From Firmicutes bacterium AM31-12AC (GTDB taxonomy: Bacteria > Bacillota > Clostridia > Lachnospirales > Lachnospiraceae), in NCBI GenBank assembly GCA_003480425.1, contig QUJA01000033.1, positions 1-28,384 on the forward strand: 28,384 nucleotides of DNA, read 5' to 3'. Below the pieces are notes generated by a model. That model was not told the DNA's origin. It made no database searches and saw only the letters and a list, made by a program, of their open reading frames with translations. Every line of letters starts with the position of its first letter. Position 1 is the stretch's first letter. A program made the translations under genes and the position numbers. Shown here piece after piece: positions 7,647 to 15,330 of the stretch.

Positions 7647-7848
7647 CCTCTTCATCCTCCCAGAACAAATCATCCAAACGTTTATCTAATACACGACAAA
7701 TTTTACGACACAGTTTTATTGTAGGATTATATTCTCCCTTTTCAATAGCATTTATGGTTTGCCTTGAAACACCAACAGCTTCTGCTAAGACCTTTTGTGT
7801 CATATCCTTTTCAGCCCTTGCCACTTTTATCGCAATATTTTTTGCCAC
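7636..7848 (-). CDS. Small Xre/Cro-type transcriptional regulator
   Basis: The best start is GTG 7848, eight bases after GGAGGTG; a longer reading from ATG 7890 would place the ribosome site inside the gene. The 70-residue product is one helix-turn-helix domain (MTQKVLAEAVGVSRQTINAIEKGEYNPTIKLCRKICRVL) with an acidic tail (WEDEEDEN), the common YozG-like form. It is the first gene of a two-gene operon with the membrane protein downstream. Confidence 0.85.
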   Translation of the reverse strand: MAKNIAIKVARAEKDMTQKVLAEAVGVSRQTINAIEKGEYNPTIKLCRKICRVLDKRLDDLFWEDEEDEN

Positions 7849-8018
7849 TTTATGTTCACCTCCATTTATAAAGTAACACTTCTTTTTCATAATGTCAATT
7901 ATGTTTTACTTTTTGTCTTATATATCAAGACAACTACCAATAATCCAATGAATTTAGAAACTCACGTTTTGTGTCCCTCATGGCAAGAGCTTAATCCATC
8001 GTCAAAAGATACTCTATG

Positions 8019-8582
8019 TTACCATCCTGCATTCATTGCGTAAAAAATCACCACTACTTGCATTACCATTATTAATGGAACACCAACAGTGAAATAATCT
8101 TTCCTTGTTTTATGACGTAATAAATACATTGCCAATAAACTGCCAATCGAACCACCAACAAATGCTAAACCTAGTAATGTTACAATTTTAATTCTTGAAC
8201 GATGCTTGGCTGCATTAACTTTATCCACCGCATAAGCTGCGAAAGCAATAAAATTGATAACTGCTAAGTATATCAGTAATATTTTATATTTTGCAAAAAA
8301 CTCCCAAAATGCCAGTGTTATGTGATCTGCATGATGTCCTTTTACCATCAATAATATTATAACTTGTATCACAAATACACATGCGATAAACACTCTTGAC
8401 ATCATATTGTCTTTGACAGCTTTACGATCAAATAGCAGTATCGCCAACAATATTCCTGCAGAACCACCAATTAATGAGCAGATAGTTAAAATAGTATCAA
8501 CTTGTACATTTTCGGTATGCAAATATAAAAATATCCAAAAGCAATTTAACTTCATCATCAGGAACACTGCCATCAAGTGCAA
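8019..8582 (-). CDS. DUF1294-family membrane protein, 5'-truncated
   Basis: The C-terminal half is a full DUF1294 unit: AAYAVDKVNAAKHRSRIKIVTL, then GGSIGSLLAMYLLRHKTRKDYFTVGVPL. The N-terminal half holds a second, incomplete copy (DTILTICSLIGGSAGILLAILLFDRKAVKDN), so this was a tandem-domain protein. Its first helix and start codon are replaced near 8520 by a fragment of an unrelated MmcQ/YjbR gene. No ribosome site precedes any start in the remaining frame, so it is probably not expressed correctly. The family has no established function. Confidence 0.6.
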   Translation of the reverse strand: MHLMAVFLMMKLNCFWIFLYLHTENVQVDTILTICSLIGGSAGILLAILLFDRKAVKDNMMSRVFIACVFVIQVIILLMVKGHHADHITLAFWEFFAKYKILLIYLAVINFIAFAAYAVDKVNAAKHRSRIKIVTLLGLAFVGGSIGSLLAMYLLRHKTRKDYFTVGVPLIMVMQVVVIFYAMNAGW

Positions 8583-8685
8583 CTGTTATCCAACTTGTTT
8601 TATTCATATGATATGCTGGAAAATATCCCTCCACATTATAATTTTCGTATAACAAGAAGTCAATTTCTATTCTTCGTCCTTCCAC
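8497..8685 (-). pseudogene. MmcQ/YjbR-family gene fragment
   Basis: The frame contains YENYNVEGYFPAYHMNKTSW followed by ITVALDGSVPDDEVKLLLDI, the conserved C-terminal core of MmcQ/YjbR DNA-binding-like proteins. The N-terminal half is missing, joined to an ArsR relic, and the tail runs into the DUF1294 gene out of frame. Confidence 0.65.
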
Positions 8686-8806
8686 AATTTTCTGATTGGA
8701 ACAGGCGAAACAGAATTTTTACCCGTGTAGGATTGCCTAAAACTTTAAAAAAGTCTGTCAGACGATTCAATTCCGGTTCACCTGGAATATCAAGAACAAG
8801 TATCCT
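8660..8806 (-). pseudogene. ArsR-family regulator fragment
   Basis: A start-less frame directly after the sirtuin stop reads IPGEPELNRLTDFFKVLGNP then TRVKILFRLFQSEN. This is the N-terminal helix region of ArsR/SmtB regulators (usual form FFKVLGDPTRLKIL). The DNA-recognition half is missing. Confidence 0.6.
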
Positions 8807-9782
8807 ATACAAATGCACTTTCCTCTTTTACTTTCCACAAATCTTTTAACACTGTTCCTATATCTCCCAAAATAGCAATCCCCTTATCTTCAATGAATTC
8901 CGGCAAAAACTGATATTTTGAATTTACGGAGATATAATATGCATCTTTCAAACTGTTTGTCAGTTCCCAAAATGGTTCCTGTATAAACATCGGTGTCATG
9001 CGTCCTACTCCAAGTTCTATTAAGAGAATTTTTCTATCTTTGTTCTTTTGAATGTATTTTGAGATTTTCTCATATTCTTCTTCGTATTTTTTCCCTTGCA
9101 GAAAATTCCCATATCCTCTTACCCACGGAAACATTTCCGCACCACAATGAGGGCAGCGAGGAATCAGTTCATCCGGCACCATTGTCCCCTCTCCCATAGC
9201 CGCAATCATATCTGCCACAGGTTGTACGGCATCCCATGTTTCATCCTGACAACACTGAGAACACTGGAAGAAACGATGATCTCCCTGAATCTCACTGACC
9301 TTTTCTTCCGGATAAATCTTTACAAACTGTGTATCCTGATTAGTCGTTAAGATATGAAAATTCTTTCCCTGCAAGATTCTATCCAAATCCAGATATGGTT
9401 CTCTGATAGGGGCATTTTGTGTAGTATTTAAAAAGGTTGCCACATATCCCCAGTGTTCATTTCTTGTAGAAAACCGATGCATCATGCCGCTAAAAGCACC
9501 TTTGAATCCATACTTATCTGCAAATTTTCCAAAATGCTCACGAAAAGAAGAGGTATCACTATAATAAAAGTCACCACCTCCAGCCGCTGATAAACCGGAT
9601 GCTCCGCCTACTATGATACACTCTGCCTCCTGCACTCTGCGAACAAATTCCTGAATCTGTTCCTCATAAGGAAGTGGTTTTTGTTTGCTCAACACTACAG
9701 CAGTACCACCGGATGCATAGGTACTATAGTGTCTGGAATAGTTCATTTGTGTTTTCATTACCAAATTTTCATAACAGCTCAT
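8805..9782 (-). CDS. Class M-like sirtuin, third gene of the tandem cluster
   Basis: Start taken at ATG 9782, eight bases after AGGAGA; an ATG three codons upstream is too close to that site. About 325 residues, with a 50-residue N-terminal extension that the other two copies lack. NAD-fold signs are IIVGGASGLSAAGG near the start and LTTNQDTQF in the middle. A zinc ribbon is visible as CSQCC...CPHCG. Where ordinary sirtuins have the catalytic His (HG), this protein has a Gln (EIQGDHR), a feature of class M (SirTM) sirtuins, which act as protein ADP-ribosyltransferases rather than deacylases. The C-terminal half keeps the family pattern LIELGVGRMTPMFIQEPFW. It is last in the cluster; target unknown. 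Confidence 0.8.
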   Translation of the reverse strand: MSCYENLVMKTQMNYSRHYSTYASGGTAVVLSKQKPLPYEEQIQEFVRRVQEAECIIVGGASGLSAAGGGDFYYSDTSSFREHFGKFADKYGFKGAFSGMMHRFSTRNEHWGYVATFLNTTQNAPIREPYLDLDRILQGKNFHILTTNQDTQFVKIYPEEKVSEIQGDHRFFQCSQCCQDETWDAVQPVADMIAAMGEGTMVPDELIPRCPHCGAEMFPWVRGYGNFLQGKKYEEEYEKISKYIQKNKDRKILLIELGVGRMTPMFIQEPFWELTNSLKDAYYISVNSKYQFLPEFIEDKGIAILGDIGTVLKDLWKVKEESAFV

Positions 9783-9830
9783 TTTTTTCATTCTCCTATC
9801 TCACAACTGTAATATCTTTAACCACTTTAC

Positions 9831-10679
9831 TTAGTCTATCCTTCCCTCTCTGATTTCCTTTAACGCTTCCGTAAGATTACCATCCACACCGATGGATTTT
9901 TCTTTGATTTCCTCTGGAATGTAAATTTCGCCTTTGTTAAATGTGATATATCTTGCCTGTGGTTCTACTGCTGCAAGCTGCATCAAAGGAGCTTTAATCA
10001 TCTGATTTCTCCAGCCAATGCCAAATTCCAGAATTACCAGCTTCTTTCCATGTAAATTCTGAATAAATTCTTGATAGCGGGCAGCCTTTTCCTTCCAATT
10101 TTTCGTTTCTGTAAATGAGGACATCTCACCCCAATTTACTTCCATATCTCCACCGCATTTTGGACATTTCGGCAGTAACTCTTTGGGTACTCTTCCGTTT
10201 ACTTCCTCTTCTGTCATGGCGAGAACTGCTTTTTGATTAGGATAGACCTCGTCATGACATCTGTTCTTGCACCGCATCTGGGTTAATTTCCCTTCCATTT
10301 CAAAAACACGGTCTGCCTCAAAACCTGCCGGCACAAAATGATCTTCCGCATTGGAAGTTACTACGAAATATTCTTTATCCTTTACTAGTGCATAGATGTT
10401 TTTCATAATCTCACTCGGCTCATCCTGCATAGCTTTTGCCTTAACAAGTCTGCTTACAAACGCCCACTTTTCTTCTACCTTCATTGGCACTGAAAATCCG
10501 TGTAAAACACAACGCAGTCCGTATTTTTCTCTGAAATCTCCCATATTTTCCTGAAACCATGCGTCATCTGCAAAAATATTATATCCCTCTGCGATAGACA
10601 AACCATTACTGGCTCCAATCAAAATACCATCTGCTTCTTTGATGATTTGACTTATCTCTTGATATACATTCATATTCAT
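9831..10679 (-). CDS. Class M-like sirtuin, divergent middle copy
   Basis: About 282 residues. The ATG at 10679 overlaps the stop of the upstream sirtuin (TGATG), so translation is coupled. It keeps the overall fold signs (ILIGASNGLSIAEGYNIF, LEFGIGWRNQMIKAPL) and the zinc ribbon CKNRC...CPKCG. The active-site segments are altered: TSNAEDHF replaces TTNxDxQF, and EMEGK puts a Glu where its neighbours have Gln and normal sirtuins have His. It may be catalytically weak or act as a partner subunit; this is inference. It lies 48 bases upstream of the third copy on the same strand. Confidence 0.75.
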   Translation of the reverse strand: MNMNVYQEISQIIKEADGILIGASNGLSIAEGYNIFADDAWFQENMGDFREKYGLRCVLHGFSVPMKVEEKWAFVSRLVKAKAMQDEPSEIMKNIYALVKDKEYFVVTSNAEDHFVPAGFEADRVFEMEGKLTQMRCKNRCHDEVYPNQKAVLAMTEEEVNGRVPKELLPKCPKCGGDMEVNWGEMSSFTETKNWKEKAARYQEFIQNLHGKKLVILEFGIGWRNQMIKAPLMQLAAVEPQARYITFNKGEIYIPEEIKEKSIGVDGNLTEALKEIREGRID

Positions 10680-11548
10680 CACTTTTCCTTTCCCACTATG
10701 TTTTCTTTTAAATCCCGCAGGGTTTCTGCCAAATCTCCTGCTATATAAATGCCTTTGTCTTTTATATGTTCTGGAGTTGAGGATTTCTTCTGATTCAGAC
10801 AGGCATAAAACACTTTTTCATTTTTGTATGTCATTTCCCAAAAAGGGAGTTTAATAATACTGGGTGTCATCTCACCAACCCCCAGCTCCAGCAGTACAAC
10901 ATTCTTATCTGTTCCATTCATGAGATATTTTTTTAGGAAATTCTCATATCGCCTTACACCTTCCTTCCAGTCTTTCCCCTCCAAAAATGTATCATCCCTT
11001 ACCCAGGGAACCATGATTCTCCCGCACTCATTACATCTTGGCAGAAGCTCGGAAGTAACACGCAGCTCCCGGATATTTTCGTTCATCCTGCGAATCATTT
11101 CTACATTGGAATAAATTTGGTCATGGCAAGGCTGACTGCATTGAAGATAGCCGCTGCTACCTTGATAATCGCAAATCCTTTCTTTCTGAAAAATCCGTTC
11201 AAACTGCATATCTATATTGGTTGTTAAAACAAAGACTTCTTTTTCCGCCACAATATCACGCAGGTCATAGTATGGCTGTCCTGTAGGTGCATCCCACATA
11301 CTTTGTATGTAACGTGCATAATATGCCCACTGTTGTTCCGGCGATGAATAACAGTAGTAAAAACCGTCAAAAGGAGATTTCAGTCCATACCACTCCTTGA
11401 AATCTTGTAAACATTCCTCCATATAGGGTAGCCAATGATAATGGTTATATCCCGCCGCACTGGAAAGACCAGAACCACCGCCTATCAAAACGGCATCTGC
11501 CTGACGGATTTTTTCTGCCAGAAAACTGACTTGTTCCTCCTTTTGCAT
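10679..11548 (-). CDS. Class M-like sirtuin, first gene of the tandem cluster
   Basis: The ATG at 11548 follows AAGGAG by 12 bases; a GTG at 11584 would add 12 residues. About 289 residues. Motifs in order: VLIGGGSGLSSAAGYNHYHW (NAD loop), PYYDLRDIV, VLTTNIDMQF (substrate/ribose contacts), DYQGSSG (Gln in place of the catalytic His), CSQPC...CNECG (zinc ribbon), LLELGVGEMTPSIIKLPFW. These match class M sirtuins, known from lipoyl-GcvH ADP-ribosylation operons, but no macrodomain, GcvH-like or lipoate ligase gene is near. It is the promoter-proximal member of a three-sirtuin operon divergent from an Rrf2 regulator. Confidence 0.8.
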   Translation of the reverse strand: MQKEEQVSFLAEKIRQADAVLIGGGSGLSSAAGYNHYHWLPYMEECLQDFKEWYGLKSPFDGFYYCYSSPEQQWAYYARYIQSMWDAPTGQPYYDLRDIVAEKEVFVLTTNIDMQFERIFQKERICDYQGSSGYLQCSQPCHDQIYSNVEMIRRMNENIRELRVTSELLPRCNECGRIMVPWVRDDTFLEGKDWKEGVRRYENFLKKYLMNGTDKNVVLLELGVGEMTPSIIKLPFWEMTYKNEKVFYACLNQKKSSTPEHIKDKGIYIAGDLAETLRDLKENIVGKEK

Positions 11549-11598
11549 ACACCACTTTATCTCCTTTTTTATATCAGATTCCACACTTTTTATTTCGC

Positions 11599-11681
11599 TT
11601 GACTTTTATTTTTTTACTTGTTAAAATTAAATTTACATCAAGCATTAAAATCATATTATCATGTAATTTTAAAAATTGCAA
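11599..11681. promoter_or_regulatory. Divergent promoters and dyad between rrf2 and the sirtuin operon
   Basis: Plus strand: TTGACT (11599-11604), 17 bases, TAAAAT (11622-11627) for rrf2. Minus strand: TTGCAA (11676-11681), 17 bases, TAATAT (11653-11658) for the sirtuins. A 19-base near-perfect dyad (tgtaattttaaaaattgca, 11662-11680, one mismatched pair) covers the sirtuin spacer and -35, a natural position for an Rrf2 operator that would repress the sirtuins. Confidence 0.7.
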
Positions 11682-11702
11682 GAAGAAAGTTCGAGGTGAC
11701 AA

Positions 11703-12140
11703 ATGAAATATTCCACAAAGCTTAGTGACACTATTCATATTCTTATATTTATTGCTCTTGGAGATGAAGAACAACTCTCCAGCACAAAAATTGCAGAAAG
11801 TATCAAGACAAACCCGGCTTATGTCAGACAGCTTATGGCAACCCTGAAAAATGCAGGCATTGTTGTCAACACACAAGGTCATGCGAATGCCGCTCTTGCA
11901 AAATCGGCAGATAAAATCAATATGTATGACATCTACCGAGCCGTAGAGGGCGATAAGCCGCTGCTTCACCTGGACACAGATACCAATCCTGATTGTGGAA
12001 TCGGTATCAACATTCAATTCGCTATTGGGGACTTCTATCATGAAATTCAAAATATGGTAGATGATAAAATGAAATCCATTACATTGCAGGATATTATTGA
12101 TCGGTATTATTTTAAAATCAGGGAAGTTAAAAACCTTTAA
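11703..12140 (+). CDS. Rrf2-family transcriptional regulator
   Basis: A 145-residue protein with the Rrf2 layout: N-terminal winged helix (YSTKLSDTIHILIFIALG ... STKIAESIKTNPAYVRQLMATLKNAGIV) followed by MYDIYRAVEGDKPLLH. The cysteine cluster that binds Fe-S in IscR/NsrR is absent; only one cysteine (NPDCGIG) is present, which fits the YwnA/CymR-like branch without a cluster. Its signal is unknown. A GAGGTG site precedes the ATG. Transcribed away from the three sirtuin genes, with overlapping promoters and a shared dyad, it is the likely controller of that operon. Confidence 0.9.
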   Translation: MKYSTKLSDTIHILIFIALGDEEQLSSTKIAESIKTNPAYVRQLMATLKNAGIVVNTQGHANAALAKSADKINMYDIYRAVEGDKPLLHLDTDTNPDCGIGINIQFAIGDFYHEIQNMVDDKMKSITLQDIIDRYYFKIREVKNL

Positions 12141-12186
12141 CAAATGTCAATAGTTTTTTAATCACTTTTTTCAAAAAGGCAAAAAT

Positions 12187-12214
12187 AGAACGTATAGATT
12201 ATTCCATACGCTCT
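12187..12214. terminator. Hairpin between convergent rrf2 and radical SAM genes
   Basis: Nine-base arms (agaacgtat/atacgctct, one mismatch) with a 10-base loop, between two converging genes. No strong T run on either side, so a weak bidirectional terminator at best. Confidence 0.4.
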
Positions 12215-12258
12215 ATCTCACATTTCATATTAAATTTTTGAATTCTACAAACTTGAAG

Positions 12259-13166
12259 TTAGCGATTTCTTTTTCCGGTATTCTCTGTTCCACGGATTTC
12301 CTCATGATAGAAATAATCTACGATCACCGGATGCCCCTGCGGGACTCTGCCATAAGGCATTTCATTATCCACAAAGGCACAATCATACTTCTTAGCCATT
12401 TTCTCAGCTTTTACTTCAAGTGCTTCAAAGTAGCTGCGGTTATGCTTGTTATAGATCTCGTCGTAAAGTGGTACAAGATCAGGATATTTTTCGGCGATAT
12501 AATCCATAATTGTCTTTTTGAAACCGCCTCGAAGATTGAGATTTTCGAGCCAGAACAGATCGCACTGATCCTTTACCCGCTCAAAGATTGCTTCAAAATC
12601 CGTGATACCGGGGAATACCGGGGATACGAAACAGACTGTACGGATACCTGCCTCATATACCTGCTTCATAGCAGCGATACGGTGCTCAATGCTCGAAGCA
12701 GAATCCATATCGTTCTTGAAATTTTCATCTAGTGTGTTGATCGACCATGAAACGGTTACACGTCCAAGCTTCTTCAGCAAATCAATATCCCGTACCACAA
12801 GATCCGACTTTGTGCAGATCAGAATATCTGCGTCACTGCCGATCAGCTGCTCCAGAAGTTTTCTGGTATTCCCGAATTGCTCCTCCTGTGGATTGTAGCC
12901 ATCTGTCACAGAACCGATGACCACCCGCTGTCCGGCATATTTCTTCGGATTTTTAATTTCCGGCCAATGCTTCACATCAAGGAAAGTGCCCCATTCCTCC
13001 TTGTGCCCGGTAAAGCGCTTCATAAAAGAAGCATAGCAATACTTGCAGGCATGTGTACAGCCACATAGGGATTGACCGAGTAACCGCCTACCGGCAGACT
13101 AGACTTAGTCATGATGTTCTTTGTTTCCACCTCACGAATGAGGATTCCATTTATTACTTCTTCCAT
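12259..13166 (-). pseudogene. Radical SAM mobile pair protein B, frameshifted
   Basis: From ATG 13166 the frame reads MEEVINGILIREVETKNIMT..SLPVGGYSVNPYV, then slips. Adding one G near 13061 restores GCTHACKYCYASFMKRFTGH, the CxxxCxxC [4Fe-4S]/SAM motif, and continues into the long downstream frame (KYAGQRVVIGSVTDGYNPQE, ICTKSDLVVRDID, TVSWSINTL). The repaired product of about 302 residues is an SPL-like (spore photoproduct lyase-like) radical SAM enzyme. As written, the cluster motif and the rest of the enzyme lie in different frames, so it would be inactive. It overlaps protein A by 13 bases. The true substrate of this pair is unknown. Confidence 0.85.
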
Positions 13167-13843
13167 GATTTCTGTACCTCTAACACTTTATTAAATTCTT
13201 CCGGCATTTCCTGAATCATATTTTCATCCCCTATGATAGGGACAAGGTCTTCCTTCATAAACACCGGAACGCCGAGCTTATGTGCCTGGTCCGTCAGAGA
13301 CCATGCCCATTCCGGCTCCGTATGAATCTTCCTGCTCTGAGCTCCGGTCATGGTGCCCACAACGATCCAATTGATTCCGGAAAGGTCAACTGTGCCGGGA
13401 TCGTCGAATAACGGCTCAAAGGTAACATGGTAATGTTTTGCTCTGACGTTTTTCCGAAGGGCGTCGATACGCCACAGTTCTGCTTTCCTCGTCACCGTAA
13501 CGCCAAACCATGCGTTTTCCAGATCGGTATCAAAATCCAGCAAATCAGGTCGCTTGGTAAGGAACAGGAACTGATGCTGTGGATTTTCACGGATCTTTGC
13601 AAATACCTCGTCTATCCATTCCGACTTCCATCCGGAGAGATCGCTCATGCCGGTAAGAAGGAAGTTCTGCGGACGTTTCTTTTCCATCATCTTGAGCTTA
13701 CCCGGAAAGAATTCAGGGTCAGCGAAATCATCTATCATATGCCAGCGTTTCACGTTGTTGCGGGCATAGCAATATGCACACCCCACTGTGCAGCCAATGA
13801 CGATATTCATGTTCTGAATCTGATCTTTGATACAAATACTCAT
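13154..13843 (-). CDS. Radical SAM mobile pair protein A
   Basis: About 229 residues from the ATG that overlaps the MarR stop (ATGA, 13843); a GTG 12 bases upstream is less likely. The radical SAM cluster motif is GCTVGCAYC near residue 20, followed by YARNNVKRWHM. Downstream, FLLTGMSDLSGW, FLFLTKRPDLL, AWFGVTVTRKAE and PLFDDPGTVDLSGINWIVVGTMTGAQSRK resemble DUF5131/phage Gp37-like radical SAM proteins. It sits between a MarR regulator and protein B in a tightly overlapping three-gene unit, the known radical SAM mobile pair arrangement that moves between Firmicutes. The reaction is not established. Confidence 0.88.
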   Translation of the reverse strand: MSICIKDQIQNMNIVIGCTVGCAYCYARNNVKRWHMIDDFADPEFFPGKLKMMEKKRPQNFLLTGMSDLSGWKSEWIDEVFAKIRENPQHQFLFLTKRPDLLDFDTDLENAWFGVTVTRKAELWRIDALRKNVRAKHYHVTFEPLFDDPGTVDLSGINWIVVGTMTGAQSRKIHTEPEWAWSLTDQAHKLGVPVFMKEDLVPIIGDENMIQEMPEEFNKVLEVQKSWKK

Positions 13844-14277
13844 GACTTCTGCCACTCCTCAAGATTCTTTCTGATGCGGTCGAGGCATTCCTCAAACCGG
13901 GTAATTTCTTCCTCTGAAAAACCTTTGTAGTAAATACTGCCCATCTCATCAGATACAGAATCGTACTCGCCCTTTAAGGCATGTGCTTTCTCAGTCAGAA
14001 ACAGGAGTGTTTTCCTTTTGTCCGTTTCAGACTGAACACGGCTTATCAACCCTTGATTTTCCATTCTTTCCAGCATCGTAGTAAGAGATGTTATCGCTAA
14101 TCCGCATTTAGTCGAGAGTGACCTGATTGAGATACCATCCTCCTGCCAAAGCACATAAAGAATACGCCCCTGGGCTCCATTAAACGCATCAATATTCTTT
14201 TCACTGAGAATCTTCTCGAAAATCCGGTCTCCAAGCTGTTTTATTTTGGTGACAAGAAATCCTCCATTCATTTCCAT
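13840..14277 (-). CDS. MarR-family regulator of the radical SAM mobile pair
   Basis: A 145-residue winged-helix protein: GISIRSLSTKCGLAITSLTT (recognition region), MLERMENQGLISRVQSETDKRKTLLFLTEKA (wing with the DxRx motif), and C-terminal dimerisation helices. The ATG at 14277 lies eight bases after TAGGAGC. It is the first gene of the operon with the two radical SAM genes, and its stop overlaps protein A's start. A perfect 17-base inverted repeat at its promoter is the probable self-operator. Confidence 0.92.
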   Translation of the reverse strand: MEMNGGFLVTKIKQLGDRIFEKILSEKNIDAFNGAQGRILYVLWQEDGISIRSLSTKCGLAITSLTTMLERMENQGLISRVQSETDKRKTLLFLTEKAHALKGEYDSVSDEMGSIYYKGFSEEEITRFEECLDRIRKNLEEWQKS

Positions 14278-14280
14278 ACA

Positions 14281-14336
14281 AAAGCTCCTATATAGTAGTT
14301 TATTAAAAATATACTATATAGGAGCTTTATTGTCAA
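14281..14336 (-). promoter_or_regulatory. MarR promoter with perfect 17-base palindrome
   Basis: Minus-strand promoter TTGACA (14331-14336), 17 bases, TATATT (14308-14313). Inverted arms aaagctcctatatagta (14281-14297) and its complement (14312-14328) bracket the -10 box; the gene-proximal arm also contains the ribosome site. Repressor binding would block both transcription and, for any transcript, overlap the start region. Confidence 0.85.
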
Positions 14337-14408
14337 CAGTTTATATGTCTTAATAGGTAAATTCCATTTTTTTCAATTCAAGTTTGTATTTCTGTTTGTT
14401 TTAAAAAT

Positions 14409-14432
14409 GGGCAACTCCGATTGGAATTGCCC
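14409..14432. terminator. Hairpin, possible terminator
   Basis: gggcaactcc/ggaattgccc, ten-base arms with one mismatch and a gatt loop. It is followed on the plus strand by a pyrimidine-rich tail and on the minus strand by TTTTTAAAAC, and lies upstream of the MarR operon. It could end the short minus-strand transcript from 14589. Confidence 0.5.
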
Positions 14433-14529
14433 ACTCTTTATACTAATTATGCGATTTTTTCTTGCTTGCATCGATTTCTGCATCAATTGATGTAAGTTTG
14501 ATGTAAATCGCTGTTTTTTTAGTTTTTCA

Positions 14530-14589
14530 TCAAATGAAGTACGTCCCGTCTATTCGGTAAAACGGTACATCTTTACGTGCATATCCCAT
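14530..14589 (-). other. Possible 19-residue ORF with a strong ribosome site
   Basis: ATG 14589 lies six bases after GGAGGTG and reads MGYARKDVPFYRIDGTYFI, then stop. A second frame just beyond reads KKTAIYIKLTSIDAEIDASKK, which loosely recalls recombinase N-termini. It is either a leader peptide or the start of a decayed gene. Confidence 0.3.
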
Positions 14590-14619
14590 ACACGGCACCT
14601 CCTTTTTTTGCACGAAAAA

Positions 14620-14652
14620 AGCAGCTAACCTATTTTTCATAGACTAACTGCT
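14620..14652 (-). terminator. Terminator of the toxin-antitoxin operon
   Basis: Fourteen-base stem (agcagctaacctat and near-complement), followed on the minus strand by TTTTTT. It lies 30 bases after the toxin stop and is duplicated at 6011-6043. Confidence 0.75.
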
Positions 14653-14681
14653 CGTGTTTTTGTTCCATATTCAGTTTTATT

Positions 14682-15050
14682 CTACAAATCCGACAGTGAA
14701 ATTCGGTCGTATGCGCCATTTTTCTTATCTTCCGGATGTGGTTCCAGTCCGATAATTGTAATATCTTTCTGGTCTGGTCCATAAACCCAGTACATTCTCA
14801 TTGCGCCACTGGTTTTATTTTCCAGATATGATTGCCACACTTTCATTCCATAACGTCTGGATAATGGCTCTATTTCATGGGTTTGAAGACTCGGATAACC
14901 AGGATCAGCCGACAACAGCTTTAAAGCCTTTCTCCATTTTTTATACAACTGTTCTTCCTTCTTTTTTATATTACCGGAACGATATTTCTCCTGCAGATCT
15001 AACCAAAGTTCCTACATTTCAGGAATTCCCATTCGTATATTAAAATTCAT
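14682..15050 (-). pseudogene. RelE/YoeB-like toxin gene with an in-frame stop
   Basis: From ATG 15050 the frame reads MNFNIRMGIPEM, then TAG (15012-15014), then ELWLDLQEKYRSGNIKKKEEQLYKKWRKAL in the same frame to 14682. The remainder (PSLQTHEIEPLSRRYGMKVW, ENKTSGAMRMYWVYGPD, ITIIGLEPHPEDKK) resembles a RelE-superfamily ribosome-dependent mRNA interferase. A Lys codon (AAG) to TAG change would explain the stop. The toxin is therefore probably silent, unless translation restarts at the TTG at 14948, which would miss the first helix. It follows the antitoxin gene by 12 bases. Confidence 0.75.
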
Positions 15051-15062
15051 CTCTTATTCCTT

Positions 15063-15302
15063 TTAAAAATCTGACAGGTCAATAGCCGGGGAAACATCGC
15101 CTCTCTTAAAGTTACTTACTGCACGATCCATATCTGCCAGAGTTCTGGCTGAAATGCTCTCTGGCACTGCCAGTTCCCGAGGTTCCAGAATAATGCAGCC
15201 ATTTCCGTATTCTTTGACATTATAATACTGATAAGCAGCTCCTCTGAGAGTAATTCTTTTTTTGTTATCCAGATGGGCAACATAATCTTTCATTGCTTCC
15301 AT
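15063..15302 (-). CDS. Antitoxin of a type II toxin-antitoxin pair
   Basis: About 79 residues from ATG 15302, eight bases after GGAGG. The N-terminal half (HLDNKKRITLRGAAYQYYNV then GNGCIILEPREL) looks like a swapped-hairpin AbrB/MazE-type DNA-binding unit. The C-terminal half (ISARTLADMDRAVSNFKRG..PAIDLSDF) is the likely toxin-neutralising tail. First gene of the operon with the broken toxin. It probably autoregulates through the gtggga/tcccac dyad downstream of its promoter. Family assignment is by pattern and context. Confidence 0.75.
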   Translation of the reverse strand: MEAMKDYVAHLDNKKRITLRGAAYQYYNVKEYGNGCIILEPRELAVPESISARTLADMDRAVSNFKRGDVSPAIDLSDF

Positions 15303-15330
15303 TATCAACACCTCCTACGCAAGCATTTGT

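Noticed and set aside
11574..12143. 189-codon minus-strand frame under rrf2
   Set aside because: It is antisense to a well-supported Rrf2 gene and spans the divergent promoters.
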